From positions 15,692,027 to 15,756,026 of the forward strand of contig NC_087068.1 in NCBI RefSeq assembly GCF_963678635.1: DNA of 64,000 nt, read 5' to 3'. How positions within the stretch are numbered: position 1 is the first letter of the stretch; each line of letters begins with the position of its first letter. Made by a program: the position numbers and the translations under genes. The stretch comes from Symsagittifera roscoffensis (taxonomy: Eukaryota; Xenacoelomorpha; Acoela; Convolutidae). A model generated the notes under the pieces. That model was not told the origin of the DNA. It saw only the letters and a program-made list of their open reading frames with translations, and did no database searches. Positions 11,479 through 26,400 of the stretch are shown piece after piece.

Positions 11479-14400
11479 CTGCAAAGAAACAGACTTTTAT
11501 TATGAAGTTTCGAACTTTGTTTAGTAGCTCTAATCTATATTTCAAAAGGAATCTAAATTTTATTTGTATGGCTACGAAATGATATTTCATTATATGGGAT
11601 GGGAAACCTGAAGTCGAAAAGTGATAACAGACTAGATGAAAAAAAAACTATCTTAAAAACAGTGTGAGGTTTTACGTAAGATATCACACATAGACTTGGG
11701 TGATACGGATATAGTTCATGGCTTCATGTCTAACTAACTTGAGTTCTGAAAACATTTAAGAGTCTCCCTATCACCTTCCATATTTATTTCTTCGCCTGTT
11801 AATGTATCCGGCTATTTCGTGAATGAGACATGGTCAAGGACAAATTGATATCACTTTATAATAGAACAACACAGAAGATAAACAGAAGAGTTTCCCAGCA
11901 CTACTGGAACATAAATAAAAACAAAAATAGCCAGATGCTGTGCAAGCACAGAATGTTCCGATCACATTCATAAAACAACTACAAAAAAATGTTTTTTTTT
12001 TTAAATTTTGTTTCGTTGTTTTTGTGATGTATGCAATGTGCGTAGTGTGAATGAGAAAACTATTAAAGGCGTAAAACGCTAGTTAATTAGCTAAAATCTA
12101 TGACACTTGTCTTCGTAAAAAGAATATCAGAAAATAGACTTCAGAAAATATTTCTTGCTGAAAATAATTAATTTTAAAAAAATTTTACAAAGAAGAATAA
12201 ATGAAACTAATTTTTCCGTAACAAAACTAAATTAATCACAAATTAAATCAAAAATTTTAGTCTAATTTTGAGCAAGTAAAGGCCTACTCGCTCGAAATTA
12301 GACCAAAAATCAAAAATTTCAAACCGGTTTTTCTCGGCACTGGAACAACTTTTTGGAAATTGTGTATGGCATTCGAATCACAACTGAAAGGTCTTCAATC
12401 ATTTTTACGCCCAGTCAGTCGTGAATTCAATGACATAACACAATTTCCACAAAGTTGTTCCAGGATCAAGAAAAGCCCGAACCACTCGAACCATTCCGAT
12501 AATTATTTGCAGAAGAGCAGAAAGAAAAAACTTTATTCCAAAACTCGATATTCGTAGATTATTGTTCCGACTACATCCCTCAGGAGTGAAACTGTAGGTT
12601 CCGTTTCTTTTCCAGCCGACTTTAACTAGCTCGTATTTGATATCATATTTAAGCCTTTCAGTCGTGATTCGGTATGTTGCAAGTTTACTTTGAACTAACT
12701 ATTAACTAGCACTCATTTTCCAAGTTTTTCATCGAAATCAATCGCCCCTTCTAAAAAAAATTACCAAAACTCTGAACAAACAAATCCAAATATATTTCAA
12801 AAAAAATGATTTTTTTTTGCCAAATCTGTTTGCTGCTTTAATTCTAACTCTAATTTGAAGTTTAATCGCATAGATTTTATCCGTTTTGATGGTGGCTGGT
12901 ATTTGAAAGACATGTAGCCGGTAGGATGGAGTTAAAAAGAAAATGAAATCTCGTTGACAGTTAGTTTTTTAAGAGTCGAAGAACTCAGTACAAAATGGAA
13001 CTTTAACTATGCAGGTTTCCCATACACAGACTGCGCAAATTGAACATTTTGCTGTTATCAATGATTGAGAAAAATAACGGTGTTTTGATGTTGAAAAAAA
13101 TAATGTGAGCAAATACAACTTATCTCGGACGAACTATCTCAAACAAAATACAGCTTACTACGAAACCAGATGATCATCAAAACAAATACTTGAGCTGCTG
13201 GCCTACAAACTTGAAATTTGCAGAAACAATTTAGATTTCGAGCTCCCAGATATTTTTATAGTCTGAAGAAGCATTTACCTGTTCTACAGGCAATTGGACT
13301 CAAGCAAAGACTTCTGTCCTTTTATTGGACCCATTTTGAGGAATACTTCGATGTTAATAGACTCTTTACTTGGCGCTATGCGTTCGTATGTAGTGATTGT
13401 CGCGATTATGATCTGTAAATTTTTTCAACGGGGTTATTCACAGCGGCCTGCTGTAAACTCATAATAATAACGAAGATTAAACACGTGCGGGAAGAAAAAA
13501 AACACATGAGCCATACACAGATATTAAGTTATTCTTGCTGAGCACTAATTTAAGCCAGTTAGGTTGAAAAATCTGGACTCGATATCTAACACAATCGTAT
13601 AAATAGTAAATTAAAAACTACAGTGCGCCTTGTGAATCGTATATTATAGCTTGCGGCAACTAAGTCGAACACACTTAAACAGACACCTCATTCATTTAGA
13701 AAAATAAATCCACAAAAAAACACAAAAATTAAATAAAAATGGAACTTTATTTAATGTAAGCAGCCAAACAGCGACTGGCAATGATTACAGGAAAAGCAAC
13801 TCAATTTGCGAATTTTGCAAAAATTGAGCATGTCAGCAGCTGAACAGTGGAGAAAGATTACAAAAACTAATAATCAAGGAAGTGTTTGATATACAAGTTG
13901 TTTACAGGAAAAAAAAGCTTCGAAATATAAATTACAGGAAGTATATTCTGTCTTGAGGTGACATTCAGAAACATAAGGGACATTTTTTCCGGCTATAACC
14001 TAATTCTGATGAATATTAACTTGCTTACTCACCAGATAACCCTTCTGACTTTTCGCCCAATGCATCATAGTCTACATGTGCAGAAACTGCTTCCCCTTTG
14101 AGGACCTTCTTGAATATCTGACTCCTCTGAGACTGACTTGGCAAGGGCACGTAGAACTTGAGGGGCATGCGTCTCCGCACAGCGGGGTCTATGTCATTGG
14201 GTCGGTTGGTGGCGCCTATGATGATGATCTGAGTGTTGGTCTCAGTCGTGATTCCATCCCACAATGCCATGACCTCCGCCTTCAAAACCCACATATTATT
14301 GCAATCAGCAAAGAAGAGAACTTGTAACAAACTTCAACTAGGCCCATCTGAACAATCTCCCAGTGTGGGGAGATTGTTCAATTGGTCCTCTAAATTTTAA

Positions 14401-17400
14401 CGAGCGTGCGAATGGTTAGCTAAGGAATGCGTTTTATGTCGGCCTTGGTTTAAAATCGCGACGCAAAGTTTGTATCCGAAGGTGAAGCAAAAAGGAGATC
14501 CTATGAATTGTAAAATTAGAACAACTCAGCATCTGCCACGAACAAGTCAAAGATTTGACCACCATCTGCTATCAGTTCACTAGTTCACGCAAGCTTTAAA
14601 AGTAATTATACACCTAGACAACAAATTAGCGATTTATAATTCGTCGCACAATCTGCGCTGCAAAAAAACAACATTTGCCACCTCTAACTCAAAGGATAAA
14701 ATTCAAATGAAGAACCATTAGGGGCAAAAACACTTCGAGCGTAAGCGCAGCTGAGCAAGCGGTTGCTACTCGCTAATGCCGCGTTTTAAGTTAGTCTCAG
14801 GAGTTGCTAATTGTTTTGAGTCTGCCAAAAGATCGGTCTGCTATTATACCTAGCATCTTTCAGTTCATAGCCTAATAGCAGATCGTATTCAGCCGATTAT
14901 AGTATGGAAAGTATACCATGCTTTGCCAAAATATAACAGTGTTCACTGCAGATCAACAGCTGGCTAACCTTAATCATTGCAGTAGCCTCATGATCTGATG
15001 AGTCTCTGTTTCTCAAGAAACTGTCGACTTCATCTATGAACACGACTGCTGGCTGCAGCTTCCTAGCCAGACTGAATATGGCAGCAGTGTACTTCTGGGA
15101 CTCCCCGTACCACTTGTTCATCAGGAAGGACGTCTGCACGTTGATGAAGTGGAACCCTGATTGACTGGCGATACCACGTGCTATCATTGTCTTTCCACAT
15201 CCTGCCAGCAAAAATTTAAATAACTAAGAAACGTTATATTTGGCGAATTAGCTGTCTGTATTTTTCCCTCATGAAAAATTAGAGGAAAACTTTAAGCGTC
15301 TGAAAGGGTAGCTAACGGATGTCTATTGATTTTAGATCTAAGTTTTTTTCCATAAAATAAAAACAAAACGTCATATCTCGGAAACGCAAGGCTATGAGCA
15401 ATCATAATTAGATGCAAGATTTGCAACCCTTCAGCGCAACCTAACACAAACCTAGAATAGAGATGAGAGTTTCAAACTTGAAAATTGTTTTAAGTCCAAG
15501 TTTTCTTTAAAAAAATTTATTTATTTATTTAAATATTCATCATGAGTAATCAAATTATCATAACACAATATGCAAAAATTCAAAAATAACTCATGATAGG
15601 ACAACCAGAACGAGAGGCTTGTTGAAGGTTGCCCTGTAAAGGAATCACATCATATGACATCAGATCAAAAGGTTCAATAATTAATTTAGGTCAAAGAGGC
15701 AAATTTAAAGCGAAAAAAAAAACGAGACTTAAATAGTGCAATCACTCTTTTTTTAAGTTGAGATCTTTATTCTTTAACATGAGAACCAGAGATATGATGC
15801 AAGCTTATACTTACAAGGGTATACAACTGACAGCGGGCGGATGCGAAAAAATGACAGCTAATTTAATCAGCGAGCAAGTGGGCCCAGTTCTTAAGAGCTG
15901 GTAATCCAGTTGTTCGCTTTTTTCTAACTCCCCTCCCTAGAGTCCACTGCCTGGTACCTTCGACGAGAGGTTATCAGGTCTAAGCGAGGACTCAGGGAAG
16001 TTAGAATGGATAAGTTCAAGTCTAGCGATATAATTCATCAATCAAATGACAATTTCCTATTATATATGAATCTAAGATTGAATGACAGAAATCATTTTTT
16101 GAATGATGGGTATCAAAGGAGGAAGGTATAGTTACACAACAATTGGCTAATATACTGATTAATTTGGCAACACGATGGGAAACAGAGTTATATTTAAGCT
16201 TACTTTTCATTGATGGTAAAATACGAGCACCCTTTACTGATGACCTCGTTGAATAAAAAATAGTTTCACATTTCTGAGACAATTCTTCATTAACTATTTT
16301 CTTTAGAATTTCATATACATGTAACTCGTATACAGAAGCAATTTTGCTTTTGGCCATTATTTCCGTTATCGAGTCACAATAACTTTTGCGAAAAGTTATA
16401 CGAAAAAATCGTTTTAGTAGTTTATGAATAACATCTAATGCACTTTTGCAAACTGCTCCATAAACAAGAACTCCATATTGAACACAAGGTTGTACATAAG
16501 TTTTGTAGTACATGACCATTTGTGAAATGGTCATCACATTACGAAGCCGGTATGCAACTCCGCAGAAGCGGGTTAATTTTTTTCGTTTAATCTCAATATG
16601 ATCTTTGAAGGATAGTTTATTATCCAATTCAATGCCAAGGTATTTGCAACTGGCAACGGGCTGTAAACAAGTGTCTGCGAAATAAATAGCATCAGCTTTG
16701 GATTTTGAAAAAATTAGTAGCTTAGACTTCGATCCTTTTACGGTAAGTTTATTAAACTTCATCCAATTATCTATTCGATTTAGATCCTATTGAAAGTCAT
16801 CAAGGGAAGCCTTTTTGTTTTTAATAGCAGATGTATCGTCAGCAAACAAAGTAAGTCGGCAATTTCTTACAATTCTGGGAAGGTTATTGATATAGATCAA
16901 AAAGAGCAACGGTCCTAAGACTGAACCCTGTGGCACCCCGCACAAAACATCTTTCAATTCGCTTTTAAATTGATTTAGGACAACATACTGTTTCCTATTA
17001 GACAAGTAACTTCTTAGAATTTCCAGCGACTTTTCTCTTACTCCATACCGCTCTAATTTACCAATTAAGATCGCATGATTGACAGCGTCAAAAGCTTTTT
17101 TCAGATCTAATAAAACTAACATAACGTCGTTATTCTTCTGATCTCTCAGGTTACGAACCTCTTCTGTTAGATCTAGAACCGCTTTAACTGTGCTTAATTT
17201 ACTACGGAAGCCATATTGATTTGTACTGAGCAACTTGCAATTTTCCAAATAACTACTTAATCTGAAATGAATTGTCTTCTCAAAGATTTTTGACAGCGTT
17301 GATAACAAAGATATGGGTCGATAATTTCCATATTCGTCCTGCAATCCACCTTTATGAATCGGAAAAACTTTAGCAATTTTTAAGTATTTCGGATAGCACC

Positions 17401-20400
17401 CATTTGTGTAGCAGGTATTGAAAAAGTTCGTGAGCCATGGCGTGATTATTGGTTTACACAATTTGACTATTGCTGTATTGATGCAATCACAACCCGAGCT
17501 GAGTTTATTTGGTAATTCTGTTATTATTTGTTATTTCTGTTTCCTTTATACTCGGAAAGAACATTGAATAATCAACATTTTCTAATGAAATAGGATCTGC
17601 AACTCCAATTTTATCACTTAGATTTGGACCAATATTTACAAAAAATATTTGCTTTTTTTTTTCATTTATATCATCTGGCAATGTTACATTTTTATGTTTT
17701 CCAAGATATGCTGCAACCGCTTTGTGATACTTATGAGAGTCTGTTGTATTTAGCTTAGATCTCCAGAATCTTCTGAATGATTTCCGATTCAGGGCATTGG
17801 ATTTGTTTCGTAAGGAGTTATATTTGATCTTGTTATCTTCTGTAGGGTTTTGTATATATGTCCTGTATGCGAATGCTTTTTTATTTTCTACTTTTTTCAC
17901 TTCATTTGTCACCCAGGACTTGTTGTTTTTCGGCACATAACGAGTTTGAGAGGGAGCAAACCTATCAATGCAACTGAGAATTATTTCAGAGAAATTTTCA
18001 GCAGATTTATCCAAATCGGATAAGGTACCATCAACTTCCTTCAATTTGGACTGTAAGAGGAAAGCAAACCTTAACCATGTATCATCATTTTCAAAAACTT
18101 TCATATTTCTAAAGCTAAATGTTTCTTTATATCTACTAACCAATTTTGGCACAGAGATAGAAACTTCAATCATGAAATGATCGACTGGACCCCAGCGGTG
18201 TATGCAACTATTGTTAATTCCAATATTTCCCCAAATATGATCGATACAAGAGTTTGTTTTTGAAGTTACTCGTGTCGGTAACAGAGGTGACAACAAATGA
18301 TAACCGAAAGAACTGAACATTTCAGTAAGATCATCTCTTGCCTTGTGTTTTTTCATCATATCAATATTAAAGTCTCCCATAATCACATGTCTCTTTTTCG
18401 ACTTGGCTTCGGTTAAGACCTTTTCTAGTTTGTGGACAATATACTCGACCCTCATTGACGGTTGACGATATAAAACAGTTACAGTCGTTGCCGTTTTATC
18501 ACCTGCTACAACCTCTCTTTTTAAAATTTCTCCTTCAGACACCTCCACTAACTGACTTGTATTAAGCTCCGTTCGTATATATAAACCTACTCCACCTCCT
18601 CTGCTCAGCCGAGGGCTCGAGAAAAACTTGTATCCTTGCAAATTGAACAACTCGGCTGAATCATTAGGGTTCAGCCAAGTTTCAGTGACAGCGATAACAG
18701 CTGGGGCTATTGCAAGTTGCTCAAGACTTACTTTAAAGGCTTCAAAATTAGATTTAAGTGATCGCATGTTAACATTTAGTAATGAAACAGCCTCAAGAAC
18801 TTGGGTAAATGACGATGGGGACATAAAATGAAATAAAAAAATTTAGATTGAATAAAAGTCCCTAGTGAGGCTGTCTTGTCTTAAATACTTAACCACTGTC
18901 TTCTACAGTAAACACACTTGAAGTATTGCTAACATTAGAATGAAGCTCAGTTTGAGGAGATTGTTTTGCTAAGTTATCAACACACTGCACAATTTTTTCA
19001 GGTTCATTTCTGTGCTTTTTAACATAATCAAGGATTTGCTGATCCGACCCGGGACTTGGCGGAGACACTCGTTTTGGCGTTGTCGTGTTGACATTTAGCC
19101 TCATCGTTGCATCTTGATTTCCTAATTGAAAAATTGATTTTCTCTTCTTTGCTAAAATTTGCGCTTTTCCAGAAGCAAGCAACGTTTCAGCATCAACCGA
19201 GTCTGCAACATTATGAGTGAACACCTTCCCGTTCTTACGCTTTATAAAGACTTGCGGTGCGCAGTTGTTCGTTGTTGTTTTCAAATTAAGGCCTTTCATA
19301 TAGTCGAGTAAATCCGAATCTCTCTTAGTCTCTCAAAAAGCTATACAGGTTTTTTATTGATCTGATTGAGATAATGTCGTAAAAAATGCTTCCTTGCCCA
19401 GATACCGTCTTTGACATCAAAATAGACAAATTTCACAATAATGGCTGGGGGGTTTTTGATGTCGCGAATTGGGCCTAGAGGTTGACACGCTACCATGGAA
19501 TCACGAGGCACAGAGATGTCAATTGCTTCACGAAAGAATGCGATTACATCTTCTACATAATCAGAGCCATGTCGCAGAGGTAAATTGTTTATAATGATAC
19601 AATCTTTTGAGGAATAGCGCTCCAGATCATTTACTTTTTTCTTCAGAAAAATAAATTCATTTTTCATGTTTGCAATGGCGACGCTTTGAGTTTAATCATG
19701 GGATAAAAGACTGGTTGATATTTTCTTTGATAATGTTCAACATCATGACAGCTCCCAGTAAGGTGTAAGAGTTATCTCATTGTACAGTCCAAATCTGAAT
19801 TTATTTAATAAGTTTATCACAACAATTAGGCTTGAATAAAACCTCATAAAATCATCATATCTCGTAAGCGCAAAAATGATTTGCGCATTCATATTGAGAG
19901 GCCAAATTTGCAGCCTCTAGTAGAACCCTGAAGAACCCAGCCATAGGGTTGCTGATTTTAAATTTTGCAAAATTAATACTGAAATGAAAAACTGAGGACG
20001 TTAGCGTGAAGAATAGAGAAAAACGCGCTCTAACAGATGTATGGTAAAAATATAAGATGACATTGAAAATCTTTCAAACAATAAAATGAATAGAAAAAAT
20101 TTCAAAAACATGCCAACACTCACCGGTCCCAAACTTGATTCTCATAAAATAGTATACCATGACGACGACAAACATTGATATCAAAACCTTACTCCACACA
20201 AACGAAACAATAAAAAACTTCGCGCCACAAAATCTACGAGCAATATTACGAAAACCAAACACAGCTCTGCAACCAATAGGTATTTACTCAAAATGATATA
20301 GTGAATACCATATTCCTAAATGACAATTTCGCGAGTTTTCATCACGGATGGATATAAATCAAAGACAATCAATCGATCAAAAATTTTGCTGCTTGAACAG

Positions 20401-23400
20401 GATTCACTGATACTAGCGTGAAACGCACCTCCGGTGCTTTGAATTTTTAAGACAGTAAAGAAAACAGCACATATTGAAAAAAGATCTGCATCCTTTGAGT
20501 GTACTCTGACAGCACCTGATTTCAGGGTTGGTAATTTCAAATTTGGTAAAATGTTTTATTAGGTTTTTTAAATTCAAAGTTTGAAAAACCATAAAGTTTC
20601 TACATTGTGCTTTTGAAAAATTTTAAAATGACATGAAAATACGCCATATCTTGGAAACTAAAAACAATCGAACAGTCACATTTAGACGCAAGATCTGCAA
20701 CTCCTGAGAGTACTCTCACAGTACCCAACTACAGTGTTGGGAATTTCGAAGTTTTCTGAGAATTTTTTTTTGAAAAACCATAAAAAACGCCATATCTCAA
20801 AAACTACAAAGATTTGAGCAGTCAAATTCTGAGGCAAGATTCGCAACCCCTGAAAGTACTGACATTCGACCAGAATGTGAAAAATGCAATCTCTGCAGAA
20901 TTCGAATTTTTAGCAGCGAGCCTTCCGGATTGATGATTATTAAGAATTAAGAACGTTATTGGAACGATTGGCCAAACGGTGAGGGCTAGAATATTCTCGT
21001 ATTTTAAAAATTCGAAGTGATGACGTAACATTTCTGAGAAACGTCAGAAACGGCCATTTTGGCAAAGAAGTAAAAGAAAAACACAACAACAACATTAGTT
21101 GCGCGGACGAGAAGTACGAAAATTGTGAGAAAAAACAATAGCCGATTGCAGAAATAGCAGTGAACACTCCGAGTTGCAACTATTGTGTCGCTACAATAGT
21201 TGCAGGGCCGTTGCAGACAACGGTGAAGGGTGGAGGACAGCCTTCCGGATTAAGAGGAAGTCAAGATTAGCAAGCTTGATTCAGTGGATTCAAGAATCCG
21301 GAAGGGTTTCGGGACTGAAACTTTTAGCCTGTTATATAGATTTTAGCTTCTTGTCATGTCCTGATTTGAATTTAATTAACATCTGGATTCATTTTGATAA
21401 GGATGAGAAGCTAGGAGTTGGGGGAAAGGGTTGATCCATCTTCGATGGAGATGATGATTTTTATCTACTGAACAAAAACAATAGTAATATAATCAATAGT
21501 AGTAGCCCTGTTTTTAGGAGTGACCTCGTGGTCTGGGGATACTGAGACCCAGCCATGAGCTCACTATTTCTGCATGTAATCTAGTTAATTTGAGTGTTTT
21601 GACCGAAGCCGGAAGCCGTTTTTGTCGACCTGATGTTAGAAAAGACCACCGAAAGTACTGGCTTGGTAGAGACGGTGAAAAGCATGCAAAGCTCTGTTTA
21701 GACGTTAGCCAGTCGTCTTAAGACTTAGTTTTGTTTTCCGTCGATATGTATCTTCCGGGCGAATGTTACATACTCTGACTGCGCCCAACTACAGGATTAG
21801 GAATTTCAAATTTGAAGAAAAATAAATTTGAGTTTTCTAAAGTTTTTTTGAAAAAATAACAAAAACGTCATATCTCAAAAACTGCAAGTACTTGATAAAT
21901 CGTATTTCGAGGCAAAATTTGCAACTCCTGGGACTACCCTGAAAGAGCCTCACTAAAGAGATGGGAACTTCAAATTTTGTGAATTTTTTTACATCTAAGT
22001 TAATTGAACAACTTTAAAAAAAAAAGACATAACAAACGTCACGTCTCGGAAACTAAGAGGGTTTGAGCAGTCGCAATTTGATGCAAGATTACCCTCACAG
22101 CACCCAACTACAAGGTTGGGAATTTCAAATCAAGGTTGGCAATCAATTTTTCTGAAAAAAAAGGAAAAAATCATACAAAATGCCATATCTCGAAAACCAA
22201 ACCTGGACGCCAGATTTGCAACTTTTGAATTTAAACTGACAGCACCCCGCTATTGGGCTGAGAAATTTTTTTTGGGTTAGTTTTTTATATCATGAAACAC
22301 GTCAGATCTCGAGAACTACAAGGTTTATTTAGAGCAGTCATATTTGGAGGCAAGATTTGCAACCCTTGAGAGTACTCTGGCAGCACCCAATTGCAGGGTT
22401 GGCAATTTCAAAATTTTATGAATTACTTTGTAATTTAGGGTTTCTGAAAAACCACATAAATAGTCGTATCTCGTACACTAAAAGAATTTGGGCATTGGAG
22501 GTCAAAATCGCAACCACTGAAGAAACCCTACAACATTCCACTATAAGGCTGCTCATTTTAACTTGGTTAAATGAACATAGAATTCAACTGGAAAATCGAA
22601 GAAAAGTCTTAAACATTGCAATATATGAAATAGCTTATACGAAAAAATTCTTTCGTTAAACATACAAAAATAATACGCTAAAAAAGCTTAAACGTGGCGA
22701 GATAGAGAAGCCCGCATTTTAACATATAATAGATAATACTTCCCAACACGTTTCTCGATATACTTCATATCTACCTCACTCCGGGATTCACTATAGGTCT
22801 CACGTACTCGCATCTGCGCCACGGTTACTAGCAAAAGGGCAAAAATTAGCCAACAATAAAGCAGAAAACAGCTATTAAATTGTCAATGCTTATCTAAGGT
22901 GCCACCGAATTGGGACTTTCATTTGCGACTAGAGTTCGAAAAACTGACTACGTTATAGAAAAATGCGCTCACTTTTTAAATGAGTTGAAAACTTCAAATT
23001 CAAGGAATCTTCCAGACTATTCGTGCTTTTCGCTTAAACTTTGTCTCTCTCTTAAAAATGCTTAAACAGTGCGCCGTATCATCAAAACAAGTCATTGATT
23101 CGATAAAAAAAGACTAGCGCATGACTCGCACCTCCAGCGCTTTTAATAGATCGTTGAACGTGCGAAAAAGCTTTTTCAAATAACTATTAAAAACATCGAT
23201 GTATAACGCTATCGTTGTATCAAACTGGGCCCGGCCCATTCATCAGAATTTTGTATTTCATTTATTGAACAATTTATGAACTCAATTTTTATGTTTTTTT
23301 TTACCATGCTGGATATGTGAATTTTTCAAGAACCTGAAAAAATTGACAGCAGAGAGCGGCTTTCTTCGTAATTTTGAAAAACTCAAAAGTTGTAACATCA

Positions 23401-26400
23401 ATCAGAATTTTTTGAAAAAAATTCATTAGTTAACTGAAAAAAAAAAAAGTATTTTAAATTTTCATCTCGGAAACTAAGAATGAAAAGTTCTAATAAAAGC
23501 TAAATTGGCAACTCCTAAAAGTAACCTGGCAGTAGCAATACTTGTGGTGGAAAATTTCAAGTTGACTTAGTTTTTGCTTACACTTAACAATTTTTTTAAA
23601 TAAAAAAATGCCATATCTCGGCTGCCTAAAGGTTTTATCTATTTGGTGGATGGTAGTTGTACCACCCAAGTGTGTAACCTGACAGCATCACACAACCAAA
23701 TGATAAGAAAGGTCATATCTTACAAATAAAAAAAAATTGAGCAGTCAAATTTACAAGGTCAGATATGCATTACACTGACAAAAACCAACCATTGGGTAGA
23801 CAACTTCAACCTTTAATAACTTTTTCTAACCAAAGTTTTTGTAAAAAAAATTGAAAAAATCATTAAAAACACCATAATAGGAGGCCAGATTTGCGATCTA
23901 TGGGTGTGATCAGGAACCACACCACCATAGACAAGAGAAATTGATGTTACACTTTTTTGAACCTAAGTTTTTGAAAAAGTTTAAAAAATCATAAAAAACC
24001 CCATATCTCGGATACCGAAAGGATTTGAGCAGTATAATTTAAAGGCCAAATTTGCAAACCCTGAGTACTCTGACACCACCCCAGCATGAACCAAAGAAGT
24101 TGAATTTGTATTAGTGTTTTTTATCAAATTTTTTCGAAGTATTAGAAAATTAAAAATATATATTTAACCCCCTATGCTATCTACTAAAGAATCTCTACCC
24201 CAATTATTGAATACAGTAAATGAACACTAGAGCATTGTATTTAGTTTTCATAAAATTGCTTCATACTAATTGGTCATAAATTCGCCTAACTTTATCAAAT
24301 CTCTTCCCCTACTTAACAATTTCTTGAAAGGGGGAGATTGTTAAGTAGATTCAAAAAATGTCATATCTCGGATACCAAACTAATTTGAGCGGTAATATTC
24401 AGATGCTAGATTTCAAGAATGAGTGTATCCTGAAAAATTGCCACTATAAGGCTAGAGATCTTCAAATTTTGCTACCTTTTCTAAAACTAAGTTTTTTTTT
24501 AAACAATTTAAGAAACCATAGAAAACGCCATATCTCGGTATCCAAAAATAATTGAGCAGTAAATATATAGTCCAGACTTGCAACCCCCGAAAGTAACCCT
24601 AGAACACCCAATATTAGGCTTGACAATTTCGAAACTTGTTTTAACGTTTTTTAAATCAAAGTTCTTTGAAAAAATTGAGAAAACCATAAAAAACGCCATA
24701 CTCGGAAGCCAAAAAGATTTGAGCAGTAATATTTGAAGGCCTGATGTATAAATCTGAGTGTACCCTGGCAGCACCCCACTATAGAGTAGATAATTTCAAG
24801 TTTTTTAGTGTTTTTTAAATCCTATTTGAAAAACGTCGTATCTCGGAAACCATACGGATTTGAGCAGCAACATTTGGAGGCCAGAATTGCAAACCCTCAG
24901 TGTACCCTAACACACCCCACCTTAGGTTTAAGAATTTCAATTTTTTCAAATGAACAAAAACGAAAATCGCTAGAAAGTTTGCATTACGAAAGAAGCAAAC
25001 AAACAGTACGCTACAGAATTCATGCTTCAACAGATAAGTGGTTAGAATCAAGGATGACCTTGGAAAACCAAATTTTTTTAAGCAATAAAATTTAAGCTTA
25101 AAAGCGCAAAAAGTCTTTCGTTAAACATGCAAAAGTTATTCGTTGAAAAAGCTTAAGCATGTGAACACATATGAGACGTAAAACGCCAATTAAATAATAG
25201 ATAGATAGAAATTAGATAAATTGTAATTAGATTAAAATTGATTAATATATCAGCTGTTGTTTCTATATTCAAGTTAAAGATTGCACGGTGGCATAACGGG
25301 GTACATAGAAAACAGGGTTTTATCTCACTTGAGGATAAAATTGAACTTTAATGAATCCACGTGATTAAAGAATTTTTTTAAGCAAAGTTACGATTGGATT
25401 CTTGCATTATGCACTATGTTTCATAGTGAACTATTCATTCCAGAGTTGAATTTGATCAAGATATGAGTCCATTTCCTCACCTGGAAAGATGTGTCGTTGA
25501 CAGCTGCTTAGAAGGTGAATTAGACCATGGTTAGCTGGAATCAAACGGACATGCGAAAGTATAAAACGGCCAAACGGAGGCCGAAGGATTAGAGATACTT
25601 CTGATATCGCATGCATATATTATCGTATTTGAAGAATGCGAGCCAGAAGTCACAGGAACGCGACTGCGTATTCGAAGGTCAACAAGAACACTCGATTACG
25701 AATCATCTTAGCACCCTGCCGATTCAATTTCTGTAGGCGCCGAAGAATTAACCCTGAGCCTGCGAGCCATTTCGCTTACAATAAATCTGCCTTGAAAGCA
25801 TGCATGTTAGTTAAATTGCCAGTAGCGGCCTAAATTATTTTTGTTTCATCGCATGTACTAAAAGACATTAAGCAAAAATTTGGGATTTAATCCAAAGGGG
25901 GACTTTGTCCTGGGGGATTTTATAGAGGTGGATTTTGTCCTGGGGGTTATATCTTGGAGGATTTAGTCCTAGAACCTAGTTGACTGTATCTACTTGAAGT
26001 TAATGGCTAAACTTTTGACAAATGAAAGATGAAATTTAAACCGATTTAACTGAAACTGATAAATAAGTGCGCGTCCAGACAATTCGGCCAACGACAATTC
26101 AGCCGATTTGAAATTCAGACAATTCAGCCAAAAACAGTGACCGCCGCAGTCGCGCAAACGTGTTGCGAGCTTGCCAACAGAGGGTAGGCCTCTATAAAAA
26201 ATTTAGAGCCGGTTATCGCCGCGAGGCGGCGCCGCGCGTAGCGCCGCCTACCGGCGACCTTAAACCGAGAAATAACTCCAATTCCGATTTTTTTTCTTTC
26301 GAATCTAGCGTTTTGTAAAACTGGCTGAATGGTCTGTATATTTCTGGCTGAATTGCTTGAATTTCAAATTGGCTGAATTGTCTTTGGCCGAATTGTCAGT

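Larger units (their letters stand above)
16022..19754 (-). mobile_element. Non-LTR retrotransposon, CR1/L2/Jockey group, nearly full coding length
   Basis: Two ORFs are arranged as ORF1 (RNA-binding) then ORF2 (apurinic endonuclease plus reverse transcriptase), on the same strand as the host gene ATAD1, inside its intron 3. Damage is light: in ORF2 one frameshift near 17515-17530 and one in-frame TAG at about 16787; in ORF1 one or two frameshifts. This implies a fairly young insertion. The clade is inferred from the EN-RT order, the endonuclease opening [13 protein letters not shown] and the coiled-coil ORF1; R2- or RTE-type structures do not fit. The ends are not defined. Confidence 0.88.

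Noticed and set aside
11298-11582. Plus-strand frame over the last ATAD1 exon
   Set aside because: Antisense shadow; the minus strand has conserved ATAD1 residues and splice signals.
20413-22740. CRISPR-like array
   Set aside because: Units are 120-180 bases, degenerate throughout with no invariant short repeat or unique spacers, and the genome is eukaryotic.
24508-25095. Several 65-95 codon frames on both strands
   Set aside because: They recur because they translate the tandem repeat units and are not conserved between units.
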